Source: Vitis vinifera
Lineage: Eukaryota; Streptophyta; Magnoliopsida; Vitales; Vitaceae
Length of the DNA: 64,000 nt
NCBI RefSeq assembly: GCF_030704535.1
Contig: NC_081808.1
Location: forward strand, 21,827,501 to 21,891,500
Reading direction: 5' to 3'
Shown here: in pieces, positions 49,209 through 61,148 of the stretch
How positions within the stretch are numbered: position 1 is the first letter of the stretch
How the letters are laid out: each line of letters starts with the position of its first letter
Position numbers and translations under genes: made by a program
The notes under the pieces: model-generated
Seen by the model: only the letters and a program-made list of their open reading frames with translations
What the model was told of the DNA's origin: nothing
Database searches by the model: none

Positions 49209-50936
49209 TTAACTCTGAACCAGTTCACCCCTCATTGTGTTCACCTCCATTCCCTGTTGCCATTTTTCTCCCAGTTTGAACTCATGAACAATTTCTTTCA
49301 AGTCTGCAAGATTACAACCAGGCATTTGTTTAATACCTCTTTCCTTCACCATCTCTTTCACCCTAGCAACATCCTCCCATCGGCCTGCCACAGCATAGAC
49401 ATTAAGTAACAATCTGTAGTATGAGATATTTTGGGGCTCCGATTCAATCAAGTAAGTTGCAATTCTTTCTCCCAAAAACACTTCTCCTTGGAAACGACAA
49501 GAACTAAGCAAACCAGCCCAGAACGATGATTCCCATGACAAATCCTCATCCTCCTCGGGCATGCTCCTTAAGATTTCCTCGGCCTCTTGAACTAGCCCAA
49601 CTCCAGCAAAGAGATTAGCCATGCACCAATAATGTGCAAAATTGGGTTTTATGTGAAATGTATTAATCATTTGGCTGTAGTAACTTCTTCCCTCAGCCAA
49701 CAGTCCTTCACGAGCACAAGCACATAAAACACCAATGAAAGTAATTTCATCTGGGATAAGTCCTTGCCCTTCAATTCTCTTTATACCCTTGTCCAGGTTG
49801 ATCTCTCCATCTTCTGATCGTATCCCATCCACCATTTCTTCAAATAGTTTAAGTCCATCTTCAGCATTTCCATGAATGCAATGCCCCAAAATCATTGCAT
49901 TCCAGCAAACCAAATTCCTCTTTGTCATCCTGTCATAAACTACACGAGCTACATCCACCCTTTCACATTTACTGTACATATCAATCAGAGCAGTGTCTAG
50001 AATTAAACTCGACTTCAAGAAGGTCCTGATAAGAACCCCGTGAATGGATCTTCCTTCCTTCAGTCTGGCAGACCGACAGCATGCAGTAAGCACACTCACC
50101 ATAGTCGTTTCACCCCCTCTCAATCCTGCATTGGCCATTTCTCTGAATAACTTCAATGCACATCCAGGGTTCCCACCTTTCAAATAACCGCCCATCATTA
50201 TATTCCAAGAAACCGCATTTCTCTCAGGCATTGCGTCAAATAACCTGTGTGCAAGAACCAAATGACCAAGTTTCGCATACGCATCTATAATCGAATTCCA
50301 AGACACCAAATCCCTCTTAGACATTTCACCAAACACCTTCTCAGCGCATTCAACAACCCCACAACAACCATACATGTGAACCATTGAGTTCTGTACATCC
50401 AATACATTGTCAACACCATTCTTAATAGCTTGCCCATGAAACTTCTCTCCATATTCAACACAACCCATCTTCCGACAACAACTAAACAGTGGAGGGAAAG
50501 TGAAACTATTGCACATAAATCCGTTTCTCAGCGTTTCGAAATAGAATACCAGAGCTTGATGAGCCACAGAACTAATGGAGTAAGCCTTGATTACAGCATT
50601 GACACAAACGGTATCGGGTGAATCGATACTGCGGAAAATCAAGATAGTGTAATTGACATCGGCGTAATCTGCAGAGACCTTCAAAACTTTGCTGGCAACA
50701 AAGGGTTTGCGAAAGAGACCAGAAATGATTAAATAGGCTTGGATTTGAGAGAGCTGTCTCATGTTCCGACATGTCTTGAGGAGCGCAAGGCAAGAATTGG
50801 AGCGAGAGATTTTTCTACCTTCAGTAGAAGAGCAAAACAAAGAAGAAGAGATGTTGGGTTTGGAGGAGACCATCGTGGGATGAGAGAGAATGGCACTTCT
50901 GAAGCGAAAGAGTTCTCGAATGGAGATTCTTGCCAT
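49209..50936 (-). CDS. PLS-class pentatricopeptide repeat protein with E domain
   Basis: A single intronless frame of 575 residues starting MARISIRELF. A Ser/Arg-rich N-terminus of about 45 residues could be an organelle transit peptide. A run of P, L and S repeats follows, marked by NSMVHMYGCCG, RDLVSWNSIIDAYAK, RNAVSWNIMMGGYLK, DTALIDMYSKC and RNLVCWNAMILGHC. The C-terminus (about 485-560) is an E/E+ type domain: LLSSCRFQGEVFLGERIA, YRLLLNVYAVAGRWEDVARV and PGCNLADL. There is no DYW deaminase. Role by family: binds organelle RNA and specifies C-to-U editing or processing sites, recruiting a deaminase in trans. It may correspond to Arabidopsis At3g51320, from memory only. It shares a 244-bp divergent promoter with the preY-like gene. 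Confidence 0.94.
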   Translation of the reverse strand: MARISIRELFRFRSAILSHPTMVSSKPNISSSLFCSSTEGRKISRSNSCLALLKTCRNMRQLSQIQAYLIISGLFRKPFVASKVLKVSADYADVNYTILIFRSIDSPDTVCVNAVIKAYSISSVAHQALVFYFETLRNGFMCNSFTFPPLFSCCRKMGCVEYGEKFHGQAIKNGVDNVLDVQNSMVHMYGCCGVVECAEKVFGEMSKRDLVSWNSIIDAYAKLGHLVLAHRLFDAMPERNAVSWNIMMGGYLKGGNPGCALKLFREMANAGLRGGETTMVSVLTACCRSARLKEGRSIHGVLIRTFLKSSLILDTALIDMYSKCERVDVARVVYDRMTKRNLVCWNAMILGHCIHGNAEDGLKLFEEMVDGIRSEDGEINLDKGIKRIEGQGLIPDEITFIGVLCACAREGLLAEGRSYYSQMINTFHIKPNFAHYWCMANLFAGVGLVQEAEEILRSMPEEDEDLSWESSFWAGLLSSCRFQGEVFLGERIATYLIESEPQNISYYRLLLNVYAVAGRWEDVARVKEMVKERGIKQMPGCNLADLKEIVHEFKLGEKWQQGMEVNTMRGELVQS

Positions 50937-51180
50937 TCATATGTAACTGGGTTTTGATTGATTCTTGTATTCGATTCGATTTCCGCCATCGAAGCTCATT
51001 CCGCTCTGTCGCCTCCCACTATCTGCCCGGTCTTCAAGTCTTGCTCCGAAGACGCAAGGCTGGAAACGACGTCGTTGAGAACAATTAACGCTGTCCTTAA
51101 GTCTTAACCAAAAACGACGCCGTTTGGGCTCTCTTTGTGGTTTATCCCTACCAAAGGAAATAAACAAAACAAGAAATGAA
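50937..51180. promoter_or_regulatory. Bidirectional PPR / preY-like promoter with paired AAACGACG palindromes
   Basis: Only 244 bases separate the two start codons. AAACGACGTCGTT lies at 51064-51076 and AAACGACGCCGTTT at 51112-51125. Both are near-perfect palindromes 48 bases apart, and so read the same toward either gene. Confidence 0.65.
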
Positions 51181-54100
51181 ATGGTGAGAGTGAGCAGGGT
51201 GCTTCTGAGAGATGCCAGGGTTGGAATCAACAAGACTCTCTCTGAGATACTTGTTTGCCCACTATCCAAGCAACCATTAAGGTCGGTTATTTTCAGAAAA
51301 GCCCTAAGCTCTTTTTCACAATTTTTTTTTTTTAAATAAAAATAAATAAGGACTTTTTTTTTTTTTAATCACAGAGTATGTGAGGAATCAGGTTCTTTGA
51401 TCAGTGATGCCATTGGCGTTTCTTATCCTGTGAGTTTTAATTCTTAAATCTCTTTAGTTTCACTTCAATTTCAATTGCAATTTTGTTATGTATATGTATT
51501 GAAATTGAGAAAATATAGGTATGCATATATCTTCAATATTTTTGCTTCTAATTTATGACTGAAATGTTTCAGATATGGGTTTCTCGTCTGAATTGGCTTA
51601 GTCGAATAATTTATCCTTATGTTTGGTTATGGTGTTTTGGGATGTGAAGTTTTTATTTTCTGTAAGTGACGTAAGGCTATGAAAAATCCATGTTCCCAAG
51701 TTGGGCAAATTTTGCTAGAATTCCCTTCAATTTTGAATACTTAGGCTGTCTTTGGACCATGAAAGTGCTTTTAGAGGAAGAAAACTAAAAGCTCATATTT
51801 GTTTTACTGCTGAGAACAGGAAGAAAAATCAAATATGATAAATATTAGTTAGAAACTAATGCATTTTCCAATTCTTTGTTCTTTATATAAGAGAGAAAAA
51901 AATAAGAGAAATAAACTTGGAGAAACATTTGATCAAAAATTATTAAATTTTTAAAACATTTCTTTTTTCAATTTTATGTTGATCTTTCTTTGCTCTTGCT
52001 TTCCTCTTTGTTTTCTTTCCATTTTACTTTCCTTCAAAAGTTTCGCGATCCAATTAGAACCTTAGGCTATGTTTGGTTCCTTGAAAGTTGTAAGAAAAAA
52101 ATGTTGAGAAAAATGATTTTCATATACTTAAATGCCATGAAAAAAGGTGAGGAAAAAAATCGCAAGGAAAAGAGGAGGGAAAATGCTAAAAGATTATCCT
52201 TTCCATTTTTCTTAAAAAACGTGAGGGAAGTTTGATCCCTCAACTTTTCTTTGGACAAGTGAGGAAAAAAATCGCAAGGAAAAGAGGAGGGAAAATGCTA
52301 AAAGATTATCCTTTCCATTTTTCTTAAAAAACGTGAGGAAAGTTTGATCCCTCAACTTTTCTTTGGATAATCAAACAAGAGATTTTTTTTTTTTTTTTTT
52401 TTTAACCATTTTCTTTCTTTATATTTTTTCTCCCTATTTTCTTTGCCTTGAATTTTCTAGGAACCCAACATAGCCTGAACGAATTGTTTAACTTTTCTTT
52501 GAGCTATGCTGATGATATAAACCACATTCCTTAAGTGCTGTTGATGCATTGTGGTGTGAGGGGAGAGCTACTCTTACCCTTACCAATGGGGATGAGTCCT
52601 TCAAGGTGTATTCAAGAAAAAGAAGGAAGGGTCACAAAGTGGGGTCTTTCTCTACCAAGGTATCAAATAAACCCCTATGTAAAAAACAAATTCCAACACT
52701 CCTCATCTTGTGAATGGGGGAGATACTAATCAGCAATCATCGAGTGCGGCTAAGGGACAGTTTACGAAAGGAAAAAATCCCATGGATGTTGCTAAAAAGG
52801 GTTAGTACAACTCCATTATACTATTAGTGTGGGAGACATAGTCATTATGTTGTTGTTTGTCTAAGTAAAGGGCTACATTTCTATATTGAAGAATCAAAAC
52901 CTGAACCCAAAGTTAATCCAAAGGAAGCTGAGAGCCATAAAAAAGAGCAACTAGAAGAAGAAGGTGATTATTATGATGCTTTAACTGAAGGTCATAGCCA
53001 TGTAATGCAATATTTATTGTTTTCTCTAATAGAAAAAGAGGAAGAAGTTGACAACAAACTAACATCTTCCACACTTGTGTTTTTTGCCAAGGAACATTAT
53101 GCTCCTTAACTATTGATGGGGGAAGTAGTTCAAATATAGCTTTATAAGAACTTGTTCAAAAGCTTAATATGAAAATGGATAAACATCTAAATCCATCTTG
53201 AGTAGCATGAGTGGATGATACATTTGTTTTGGTAAGCTTTCGTTGTTTGGTTACATTCCTTGTCATGCCAATAAAAGTTGCCCATATCTTGCTTGGAAGA
53301 TAGTGGCTTTTTGATCAAAGAGTGCAAGATGATGACTCCCCATATGCTTAAACTCTTGAGCACAACAAACATAAGAAGATTCTCCATCCAATGAAGGAAG
53401 TTCTACCAACTGAGAAGTGAAACAATAAGGAAAAGGTGCTTACTATGCATGAATTTGAAAAGAAAGTATGGAGACTAATATTGTTCTTCCTTAAATGACT
53501 TTTGTTGTGAATAAGCTTAAAGAAAAAAGTATGGAATTTTTGGTTGAAGTGAAAAACATCCTTACTGATTTTTCAGACGAATACCCTGAAGAATTGCTTA
53601 ATAAGCTTCCTTGACTGCATGATATACAGCATGCTATTGATCTAGTTCTTGGTACGTCATCACCAAATTTACCAATTTACTCAATAAGCCCAACAAAGCA
53701 TGCAGAGTTGAAGAGATTGGTTGATGAGTTACTTGTTAAAGGATTTATTCAAGAAAGCTTGAGTCCTTGTGGTGTTCCTACTTCATCCTAACAAGGATAG
53801 ATCATGGTGAATGTGTGTGGATGGTCATACGATTAATAAGATTACAATCAAGCATCAATTTCCTATTCGGAGGCTTGACATTATGCTAGATATGTTAGCA
53901 AGATCTATGATCTTCTCAAAGATTGATTTAGAAGGTGGGTATCACCAAATATGTATTCGGTTAGATGACGAATGGAAAACAACATTTAAAACCAAGGATG
54001 TACCATATGAAGGGTTAGTCATACCCTTTGGATTAAAATGCACCTTCGGGCAATTTATGACTCAGGTATTGTGCTCTTTTATTGGGAAATTTGTAGTTAA

Positions 54101-57047
54101 TTTTGATGATATTCTTATTTATAGTTGATCACATTAAGAGCATGAAAAACGCTCAAGGCAAGTAATGTAGACTATTAAGGCTAGAAAGTTTTATATTAAT
54201 TTGAAAAAATGCACTTTCATGAGCCCTACTTGGATTTGTCATATCTTCCAAAGGAATCACAGCTGATTTGGAAAAGACTAAAGCTATCCTTAATTGGCCA
54301 GTGCCTACAAGGGAAAGTTTTCATGGGTAGGTCACATTCCACTGATTTTTTATTCGAAATTTCAGCACTATTATGGCCCCAGCTGCATAGTGCATGAAAT
54401 TTGGTCCATTTATTTAGACCAAGGCAGCAAGCAAGGCAATTGAGGAAATCAAGACTAAATTGGCTTGTGATGCATCCCATGTGGGGATTGGAGCAGTTCT
54501 TATCCAAGAAGGACACTCCATGACTTACTTTAATAAGAAACTCAGAAACTCAATGAAGTAAAGAAATACTCCACATCTGATATTGTGTTTTATGAAGTGG
54601 TGCAAACAGTTTGACATTGGCAGTATTATCTTAGTCATGGAGAGTCTGTTTTGTAATTTGATCATGAAGCCTTGCGATACCTTAATTCCCAAAAGAAATT
54701 TGATAGTTGATCTGCAAAATGGAGTGAATTTCTTCAATCATTCACCTTCCATTTCAAGAATTGTGCAGAGTTCAGAATAAAGTAGCTGAGATGCTCTTCT
54801 TTTGGTGAACATGTCAGCCACTATGACTGGATTTGAGGAAATTGAAGCATTGTTATCCTGATTTTGGAACTGTTTAGGCCTTTCTTTTGAATGATTCAGA
54901 AGTACCACATGCTGATTCCTACATTTTAGATGGGTGCTAGTTTTATAAAAATAATGATCATGTAATATGGGAAGTCCATGGAGGACATGTGAGGGCACAT
55001 GTCTTGATAAATAAGACTATTATTTTGGTGGTGGATCAATTCTTTTCGCTTAGCTTGAAGAAGGATGTTTAGAAGGTTATCAGACAAAGTCCAGCATGCC
55101 AGTTGGGAAAAGGTTTTAAGCAAAATGCGTGTTTATATAAACCCTTACCTATTCTAACTAGACCTTGGGAAGATTTAAGCTTGGATTTTGTAGTTGAATT
55201 ACCAAGGAAACAACCCAATTTTGATTCTATACTTGTTATGGTTTACCGATTTTCAAAGATGGCACATTTTATACCATTTAAGAAGGCTTCATACACTTCT
55301 TATGTGGCTAACTTGTTTCCTAAAGAGGTAGTTCAGTTACACAGACTTCCAACTTCTATTGTTTCTCATCATGATGTCAAATTTGTGAGTTACTTTTGGA
55401 AGACCTTATGGACCAAATTAGGCATTCAATTGAAAATTTCAAGCTTATTCTATCCACATGGTGATGACCAAATAGAAGTTGTCAATTGCAACCTTAGTAA
55501 TCTCTTAAGATGTCTTGTGAAGGACTAACTGAAAAGTTGGGACAACATCCTACCACAAGTTGAATTTGCTTAAAGTAGTGCCACTAATTGCACTATTGGG
55601 TAGTCTCCTTTTGAGGTTGCATGTGAGTTAAAGCTTAAGCAACCCATTGTTCTTCTACCAGTGCCTAATTCATTTCACATCAATGAGGAAGGTCCTTCTT
55701 TTGCCCAATATATCCAGAACATATATAAAGAGGTGTGAGAAAATATTAAGACTAACAATAAAAATTATGGAGGTAGTAGATATGCATCGAAAGTTTATTC
55801 AATTTAAGATGGTGATCTAGTAATAATTTGTTTATGTTCAGAAAGGTTTCAGTTTGGCACATCAAAAACTTCTCTTAAAGAAAGTTGGCCCACTCCGAGT
55901 GATAAAGCACATGGGTGAAAATGCTTATTTGCTATAGCTTTCCTTAGAATTGCTTTTCAATCCATATTTAATGTGGAAGATTTGCTTGCATATCATGGTC
56001 ATTTAGAAAATGTGAGTGTGGAGATTGATATTTAACTACCACCTTGCTGTAAACAAAATAACAAGATTGAGTATGTTCTTGAAGATCAAATTGTATCAAC
56101 TTGTCAAGGAGGCAGATGGCAGAAAATTTTGGTAAAATGTTGAAACAAACCACACTCAAAGAGTACTTGGTTTTTTATGGCCACTGATTTTAGAAGATTG
56201 ATCCTGACCTTTATGAGTTTTATCAAGCATTCAACTTGACAGAGTTGAGTTCTTTCAAATGGGGGGAGAGGAGTTGGTGGGGATAAGTCCTTTGGGGTGT
56301 ATTCAAGAAAAAAAAAAAAAAGAAGGAAAGTTTTAGAATTTTTCTTAAAAAATAATTTCTATTTTCTAAAATAATCTTTTTGTTCTTAAGTTTCTATTTT
56401 GAGTCCTTAGAATTTAAAAGTATTCTTTATTAGAAATTTTACAACAAGAAGTTTCTATAAAGTAAATTTCTAATTCTCAAATGGAGGTTTCTGATTTATT
56501 TTGATTTTTTTGGAAGATATAATAATTTTAAGAAAGAATTAAGAGAATTAGTTACTATATCAGTTAGATTGATGTAAAATGTGATTAATGAAGTATTGAT
56601 GATCAATAATATTAATCTTTTCTTTGCATACCTTGTAATTTTCAATAATGAGGCTCCATTGATTTTCTTTTAAATTAGACTCCATTGATTTTCTTTTAAA
56701 TGAGATTCTTAGAAGGCGTTAGTGAGATTCTAAATTTCCTTTCTCTTCTTCTTTATCTTTCTTTATATTTTATTTTACTTTTCCTCGCTACCATAATTTT
56801 TTTCATTCCTTAAATCCTAAAAGATTGAAACCTAAACACTTATTTGGTTATAGACAACCATCCTAGGGTTGTCCTACATCTAAATAGATTTTATTTCTCA
56901 TGCTTATTTGTTTAATAGGTAGTGGATGGAATCCCTTCCCTGGTGCCAAAGGATGGCAAGATACTTGCAGCTGATGACATTGAAAAACCAGACAGTGATG
57001 TGGCTTCGGATTCTGCCAACAAGGAATATCAAAGTGGTACTCTCTAG
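51181..57047 (+). CDS. preY / Trm112-like zinc-ribbon-type small protein
   Basis: Three exons, 51181-51281, 51375-51429 and 56919-57047, join in frame to 94 residues. The sequence starts [17 protein letters not shown]. It then shows the UPF0434/Trm112 core: [32 protein letters not shown] and [14 protein letters not shown]. This matches mitochondrial preY proteins and bacterial YcaR-type proteins. The basic N-terminus fits a mitochondrial presequence. Only one Cys remains at the first CPxC-like site (CPLS), as in several preY proteins, so zinc binding is doubtful. Animal PREY stabilises methyltransferases of complex I assembly and ubiquinone synthesis; the plant role is inferred. Intron 2 is about 5.5 kb and holds a MITE and a Ty3/gypsy fossil, yet both splice sites (CCT|GTGAG and TTTAATAG|GTA) are intact. 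Confidence 0.85.
52065..52475. mobile_element. MITE, about 411 bp, with internal 112-bp duplication
   Basis: The left end GGCTATGTTTGGTTCCTTG pairs with the right end, which reads inward GGCTATGTTGGGTTCCTAG. The flanks are TTA on the left and TGA on the right, close to a TWA duplication. Within it a segment (GTGAGGAAAAAAATCGCAAG to CTCAACTTTTCTTTGGA) is repeated in tandem at 52147 and 52259, a 112-bp period with very few differences. It lies in preY-like intron 2. Confidence 0.75.
52540..56880 (+). mobile_element. Ty3/gypsy fossil inside preY-like intron 2
   Basis: The pol order is protease (about 53.1 kb), reverse transcriptase (about 53.6-54.1 kb, with [11 protein letters not shown] and [10 protein letters not shown]), RNase H (about 54.4-54.8 kb) and integrase (about 55.1-55.6 kb, with LDFVVELP and [13 protein letters not shown]). 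A polypurine tract GGGGGGAGAGGAG at 56261-56273 precedes the right LTR, which begins near 56274. A short matching piece (GGGGATGAGTCC to CAAGAAAAAGAAGG) at about 52587-52633 marks the left LTR, which looks mostly lost. The copy is broken in several places. It lies in the sense orientation of the host gene. Confidence 0.8.
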
Positions 57048-59101
57048 CTGAATTTTGGAACATGAAATCTAATGCATCATCAAGAAGAGGATTTTCTTGG
57101 TGGGTTATGACAATAGTCTGACATATTTGTCTCAGTTGGACAATCTCTTTCAACAGATGCACTATTCTTTCCAAGAGCAAGTGGAAGATCACAGTCAATT
57201 GAACAGTTTAAATGTCAATTGTTACTTCAAATCCTATATTTCTAATTAATCTAGTGAATAATTTATCAGCACTTCAGTGCATCTTCAGCTGGAACCTTTT
57301 ACAGATTAAATATGTTTGAGGTAGATAATGTTTCAAGTGGAGTGATTCTGTACTACTAAATTACTCTTGTATCTGCTCTATACATCGAGGGTTTATGTTG
57401 TTAGGTTGGGAAATATTGCTTTCTGTTTCTTTTCTCTGTTGAGCGTGCTTTTTTCCTAGAAACAGCTATAAAATTTAATCTGTGGAGGTTTCTTCAGGTA
57501 GCTTTGTGCTGCAGTTTAATCAAGTCCCAGAAGGTTAATTTTTGTTCTCTTCCCAGTTGTAGGAAAATACCACCAGCCATCCTGTTTTTTTGCCTCTAAA
57601 TCTCATCACAACTGAAAATTCCTGAATTTGAGTCTCAATGACAGCATCTTGAGGCTCAACCTTGAGGATTACATGTCAATACATGAGGGTTTGTATTCTG
57701 CCCAGCTTAAGTTCATTGTGTACATGCATCTCATAGACTTGCAGTTTGCTAAAGAAGATTGTACCAAATCAACTGGTTAAATGACCACCTTCTTGATATG
57801 GGTTTTCTTTATATCTTTTCCCTGCTAAATTACCATCTAAGCTACTATGTAAATTGTCTAGTTATGAAATCCTTGGTTCACCTGATAAATTTATATAGAA
57901 TGTAAATGTCTGATAAGGATGTCCAAGTTTCCTATCGGTAGACTCCTTACCAACCATATGCCACATTTCTTGATTCTCCTGAAATGTAGCCTAATGAAGA
58001 ACTGAACTGTGTATCCTCTGTATTTATTACCTGATATATTCTCATTACATCCTCTTAAAGAGATTGGGAATAGTACAATTATCAGTGCTAAAATCATCTC
58101 GGAGCTTAAATCTTATGGTGGCTTCCCTCTGAAATGAACTTTGTATGCTTATTGTAAAAGTGGAAAATCAGGTTAGTTGAAGATTTACCTGGCAAAAACT
58201 TGATTATGGATGAAGCCTCTATTTATGTGGTCAGCCCTTTGACTATGTTGCTTATGTGCAACCAAAGAACCCTTCCCCTTTAAACCTTTCACCAAAGCTT
58301 TCTGTAAGTGATGCTTTCTTTGTGGCCCTTTCCAAGAAAATTTCTGATTTTTCTTTCCCATGACTTTCTGCATGAGCATCTAGTCTGAGATGGGAGGGTT
58401 TCTTAGCCAGTTTTGTATCACTAATGCTACATTCCAGAAGCAACATGCACAGTTGGACTACGAAAATCCAAGGGATTAAGTGCTGCACGGCCAATTATAT
58501 TTTGGGCCGACGAAGCAGTGGAAAGTTGAAACTTGAGATTCGAATGGCTGTAGCTCTTCTATGAAAGCTATCATGCATCTATCCTTCTTCCTCTGCAGGG
58601 ATATATCTGAAGCAATAAAATACTCTCTAGTGAATCAGACTTCTGCAGGATACTTTCACAGATCAGGATGGTTAAAATGGTTATATCAAAGTGTTTTTCG
58701 GGAGTGCTGCGACATCCAAGGTATGTTCACTGCGTTCAATAGAGCCATGAGTGAGTAGATATTGATGTACATAGCAAATGCTTGCTGCTAATTTCCCTCA
58801 GTACTGAATAATGATATGCTGCTCGATGACAACTTCACCCCAAGAAGGGAATGAAGCTTGAGTATGTGTTAGGTCTTTACCTTCTTCTCCCCCAAAATTA
58901 ATTCGAAAATAAGGTCAAGGGTAAGAGTCTGATTAGGTGCAACTGCTTTGTGTTGGACACTCAAAAATCAAAATCATCTAACAACCCTTCCAAACCACTC
59001 AAAACAAACAAAGTGACTCTTCACTTGCATACCTTTTTTCTCAAAACTCCCCAACCCTGTTATTAAAGAAGTAATAGAAATGTCTAACCTTTGTGAACCC
59101 A
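57048..59101. other. preY-like 3-prime flank and RING-H2 upstream region
   Basis: The left several hundred bases should be the preY-like 3-prime UTR. No coding region is supported. A 65-codon plus-strand frame at 58561-58758 has a protein-like composition but matches nothing I know. No RNA gene was recognised. Confidence 0.45.
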
Positions 59102-59509
59102 ATGGTTATGGTCAAGAAACTGCTGGCTTTCATTCTAAATTTGATTGGTCTGCGATCCCGGCAAAGCATCAAGGAAGCTTCAACTTATGAAGTGGCGGTA
59201 GGGTTGGGCAGTCAGGAAAAGGCCAAGGGGGGTTCAGCAGAAGTGAAATTGGAAGGTGAGGGGGATGAGTGTGAGTTATGTAGTATTTGTTTGTCCAGAT
59301 ACAGGGAGGGGATGGGGCAGGGCGCCAGAGTTCTTCCATGCATGCACAAGTTCCATAAGGCCTGCATCGATAAATGGTTTAACATGTGCCGGAAAACTTG
59401 TCCAGTGTGCAGGTTTTCCATGGGAGCTGAAGAAAATTTTCAGAAAAGGGAGGAACTAACTGAAGAGATGGTGATATGGTTTTCTTCCTTCCATGTAGCT
59501 GGCTTCTAA
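59102..59509 (+). CDS. Small RING-H2 finger protein, probable E3 ubiquitin ligase
   Basis: An intronless frame of 135 residues from the ATG at 59102 (MVMVKKLLAF). The N-terminus has a short hydrophobic stretch (LLAFILNLIGL), too short for a confident membrane helix. The RING-H2 domain (about 57-106) fits C-x2-C ... C-x1-H-x2-H-x2-C ... C-x2-C: CSIC, then LPCMHKFHKACIDKW, then CPVC. All eight ligands and the Trp that contacts E2 enzymes (DKW) are present. A short charged tail follows. Role by family: RING E3 ligase; the substrate is unknown. It resembles the small intronless At-specific or BRH-like RING-H2 proteins, but I cannot name the orthologue. Confidence 0.85.
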   Translation: MVMVKKLLAFILNLIGLRSRQSIKEASTYEVAVGLGSQEKAKGGSAEVKLEGEGDECELCSICLSRYREGMGQGARVLPCMHKFHKACIDKWFNMCRKTCPVCRFSMGAEENFQKREELTEEMVIWFSSFHVAGF

Positions 59510-60204
59510 GGGGGTATGGATTCTAATAGTCATTTGTAAAATCTATCAATTCAGACTTCTCATGTGGTTATGACTGTGTTCCAATCTGCAGTTCCCTTGG
59601 ATCAGGATCATTTGCAGTATTCTTACGGTCTATATCTTCTGCAACAGAGAAAGAGTTCCCTTGTTTTTTGGCCACCTGACCTGCTATATCTAGCTTCTTG
59701 AATACCCTTTTTAAATTTGCACAGTAGCATTTGCAAGAAAGGCATTTGATCTCCTCATGTCACCATCATCCCTCGCATTGTTGAAAAAAATATTTTTTGA
59801 TGGTAGCGTTACTCCAAGGTTTCATAAAATCAAATTTGATGATAACAAAAATAAAATATGATTATTAATCGTAAAAAAATAGAAAGACTCTTAATAAGAA
59901 GATGTTAATATCAAAACTTAATGCCTTAAAAGGTAAAGAGTTTTCTAACAGATAGAATGGTTTCAAGTATATGATGATCTCGAGGAGTGACTTGAAAAGA
60001 TAAAAGTCATAAAAAGTTACTTAATACTATATCATTAAATTTTATTATATCATTTATTAATTATTAATTTTTAAGGATTTTTAAAATATTATTATTTTAT
60101 GTATTTAATGAGGTTATTAATTTAATATATTAGCTTGTGTTGGAACCGAAGATTTCATCATTTAAAATTTATTCAAGGTTTTTTTTGTATTTTGTTTTAT
60201 AAAA

Positions 60205-60481
60205 GATGGTGTTTGTTTTTTTACTTAATTTAAAATAGAAACTTAATGCTTAATAGTGTTATATATTAGGTTATTTGTTTTTATAGTATTTTATTTATAT
60301 TAAGTATTAAAAAGTAAAGAAAAACTAATATGTTATTTTTTCCATTTAGAAAAAGTTACATATTTTGATTTTCTTTTTTAGTAAAAAATTTATAATAAGT
60401 TATGAAAAAATAGAAAAACAAACAACCTAAATTTTGAAAACAAATTGCTTTCGACAAAAAACCAAAAAAACAAACACCAAC
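60205..60481. mobile_element. 277-bp family MITE, copy 3
   Basis: Starts GATGGTGTTTGTTTTTTTAC and ends AAAACAAACACCAAC. It has the same interior blocks and the same 277-base length as copy 1. The edge TSD is unclear. Confidence 0.8.
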
Positions 60482-60862
60482 TTAATCTTGCTATTTTTTG
60501 AAAAGAAAATTTTATCAAACTATTCATGGAAGTAGCCTTCAATTACAAATTGGATGAAACGATTCTAGCATGAAAGCTGATGAAAACTTACCATTTTCCA
60601 AGAGTTCCACAGAAAAGCCAGACCTTATCATTTGGGAGTGGAAAACTCCATAAAGCATTCACAGTAGCATGAGCGGTTGACAGGCCAATCGATCGGTTGG
60701 TTGGTACTTGGTAGTGTGTACTGTGTAGTGGCTATTGATCAAGTTAACCGATTGATCAACCAGTCGGTTGGTCACCCAACAGTCACCCGTAACCTTAGCG
60801 ACTTGTTTCTTGGTTGTCCGCCTTGTGGATTCATTGTGGGAGAATTTGTTTTTAAAGGATTA

Positions 60863-61035
60863 GGTGGTTTTTATTTTTTTAACTTAATTTTAAATAAAAA
60901 ATAATGTTTAATAGTGTTAAATATTAAGTTATTTGTTTTTTTAATATTTTATTTTTTATTACATATTATGAAAAAAATTCAAATATTTAAATTTTTTTTA
61001 AGTTAAAAATTTTTAAAAATAAATAATAAACAAAA
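60863..61035. mobile_element. 277-bp family MITE, degraded partial copy 4
   Basis: The left part GGTGGTTTTTATTTTTTTAA and TTTAATAGTGTTAAATATTA match the family. The right half is shortened and diverged, ending near AATAAACAAAAG. Confidence 0.6.
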
Positions 61036-61148
61036 GTTTAATTTCACTCCAATGGACATGTGCAAGTCTCTTCAAATTCAACACCGACTTGAAGCTCTAA
61101 ATCACTCAAACCTCATTAAATAAACAAAAGTTTAATCTCACTCAATCT

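Larger units (their letters stand above)
59510..61148. other. Intergenic with two MITE copies
   Basis: RING-H2 3-prime UTR, then AT-rich DNA. Two members of the 277-bp MITE family are present (60205-60481 and 60863-61035). Between them is a short stretch with CGATCGGTTGGTTGG and AACCGATTGATCAACCAG inverted motifs (60686-60770). No gene is supported. Confidence 0.5.

Noticed and set aside
50430-50957. Plus-strand frames opposite the PPR gene
   Set aside because: They are antisense to a well-supported intronless PPR coding frame.
58561-58758. 65-codon frame with WLKWLYQSVFRECC
   Set aside because: Looks protein-like but has no recognised family, no conserved neighbour exon and no clear leader. 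Not supportable as a gene.
60677-60904. 75-codon frame
   Set aside because: Runs through inverted CGATCGGTTGG-type repeats into a MITE; a chance frame in repetitive DNA.
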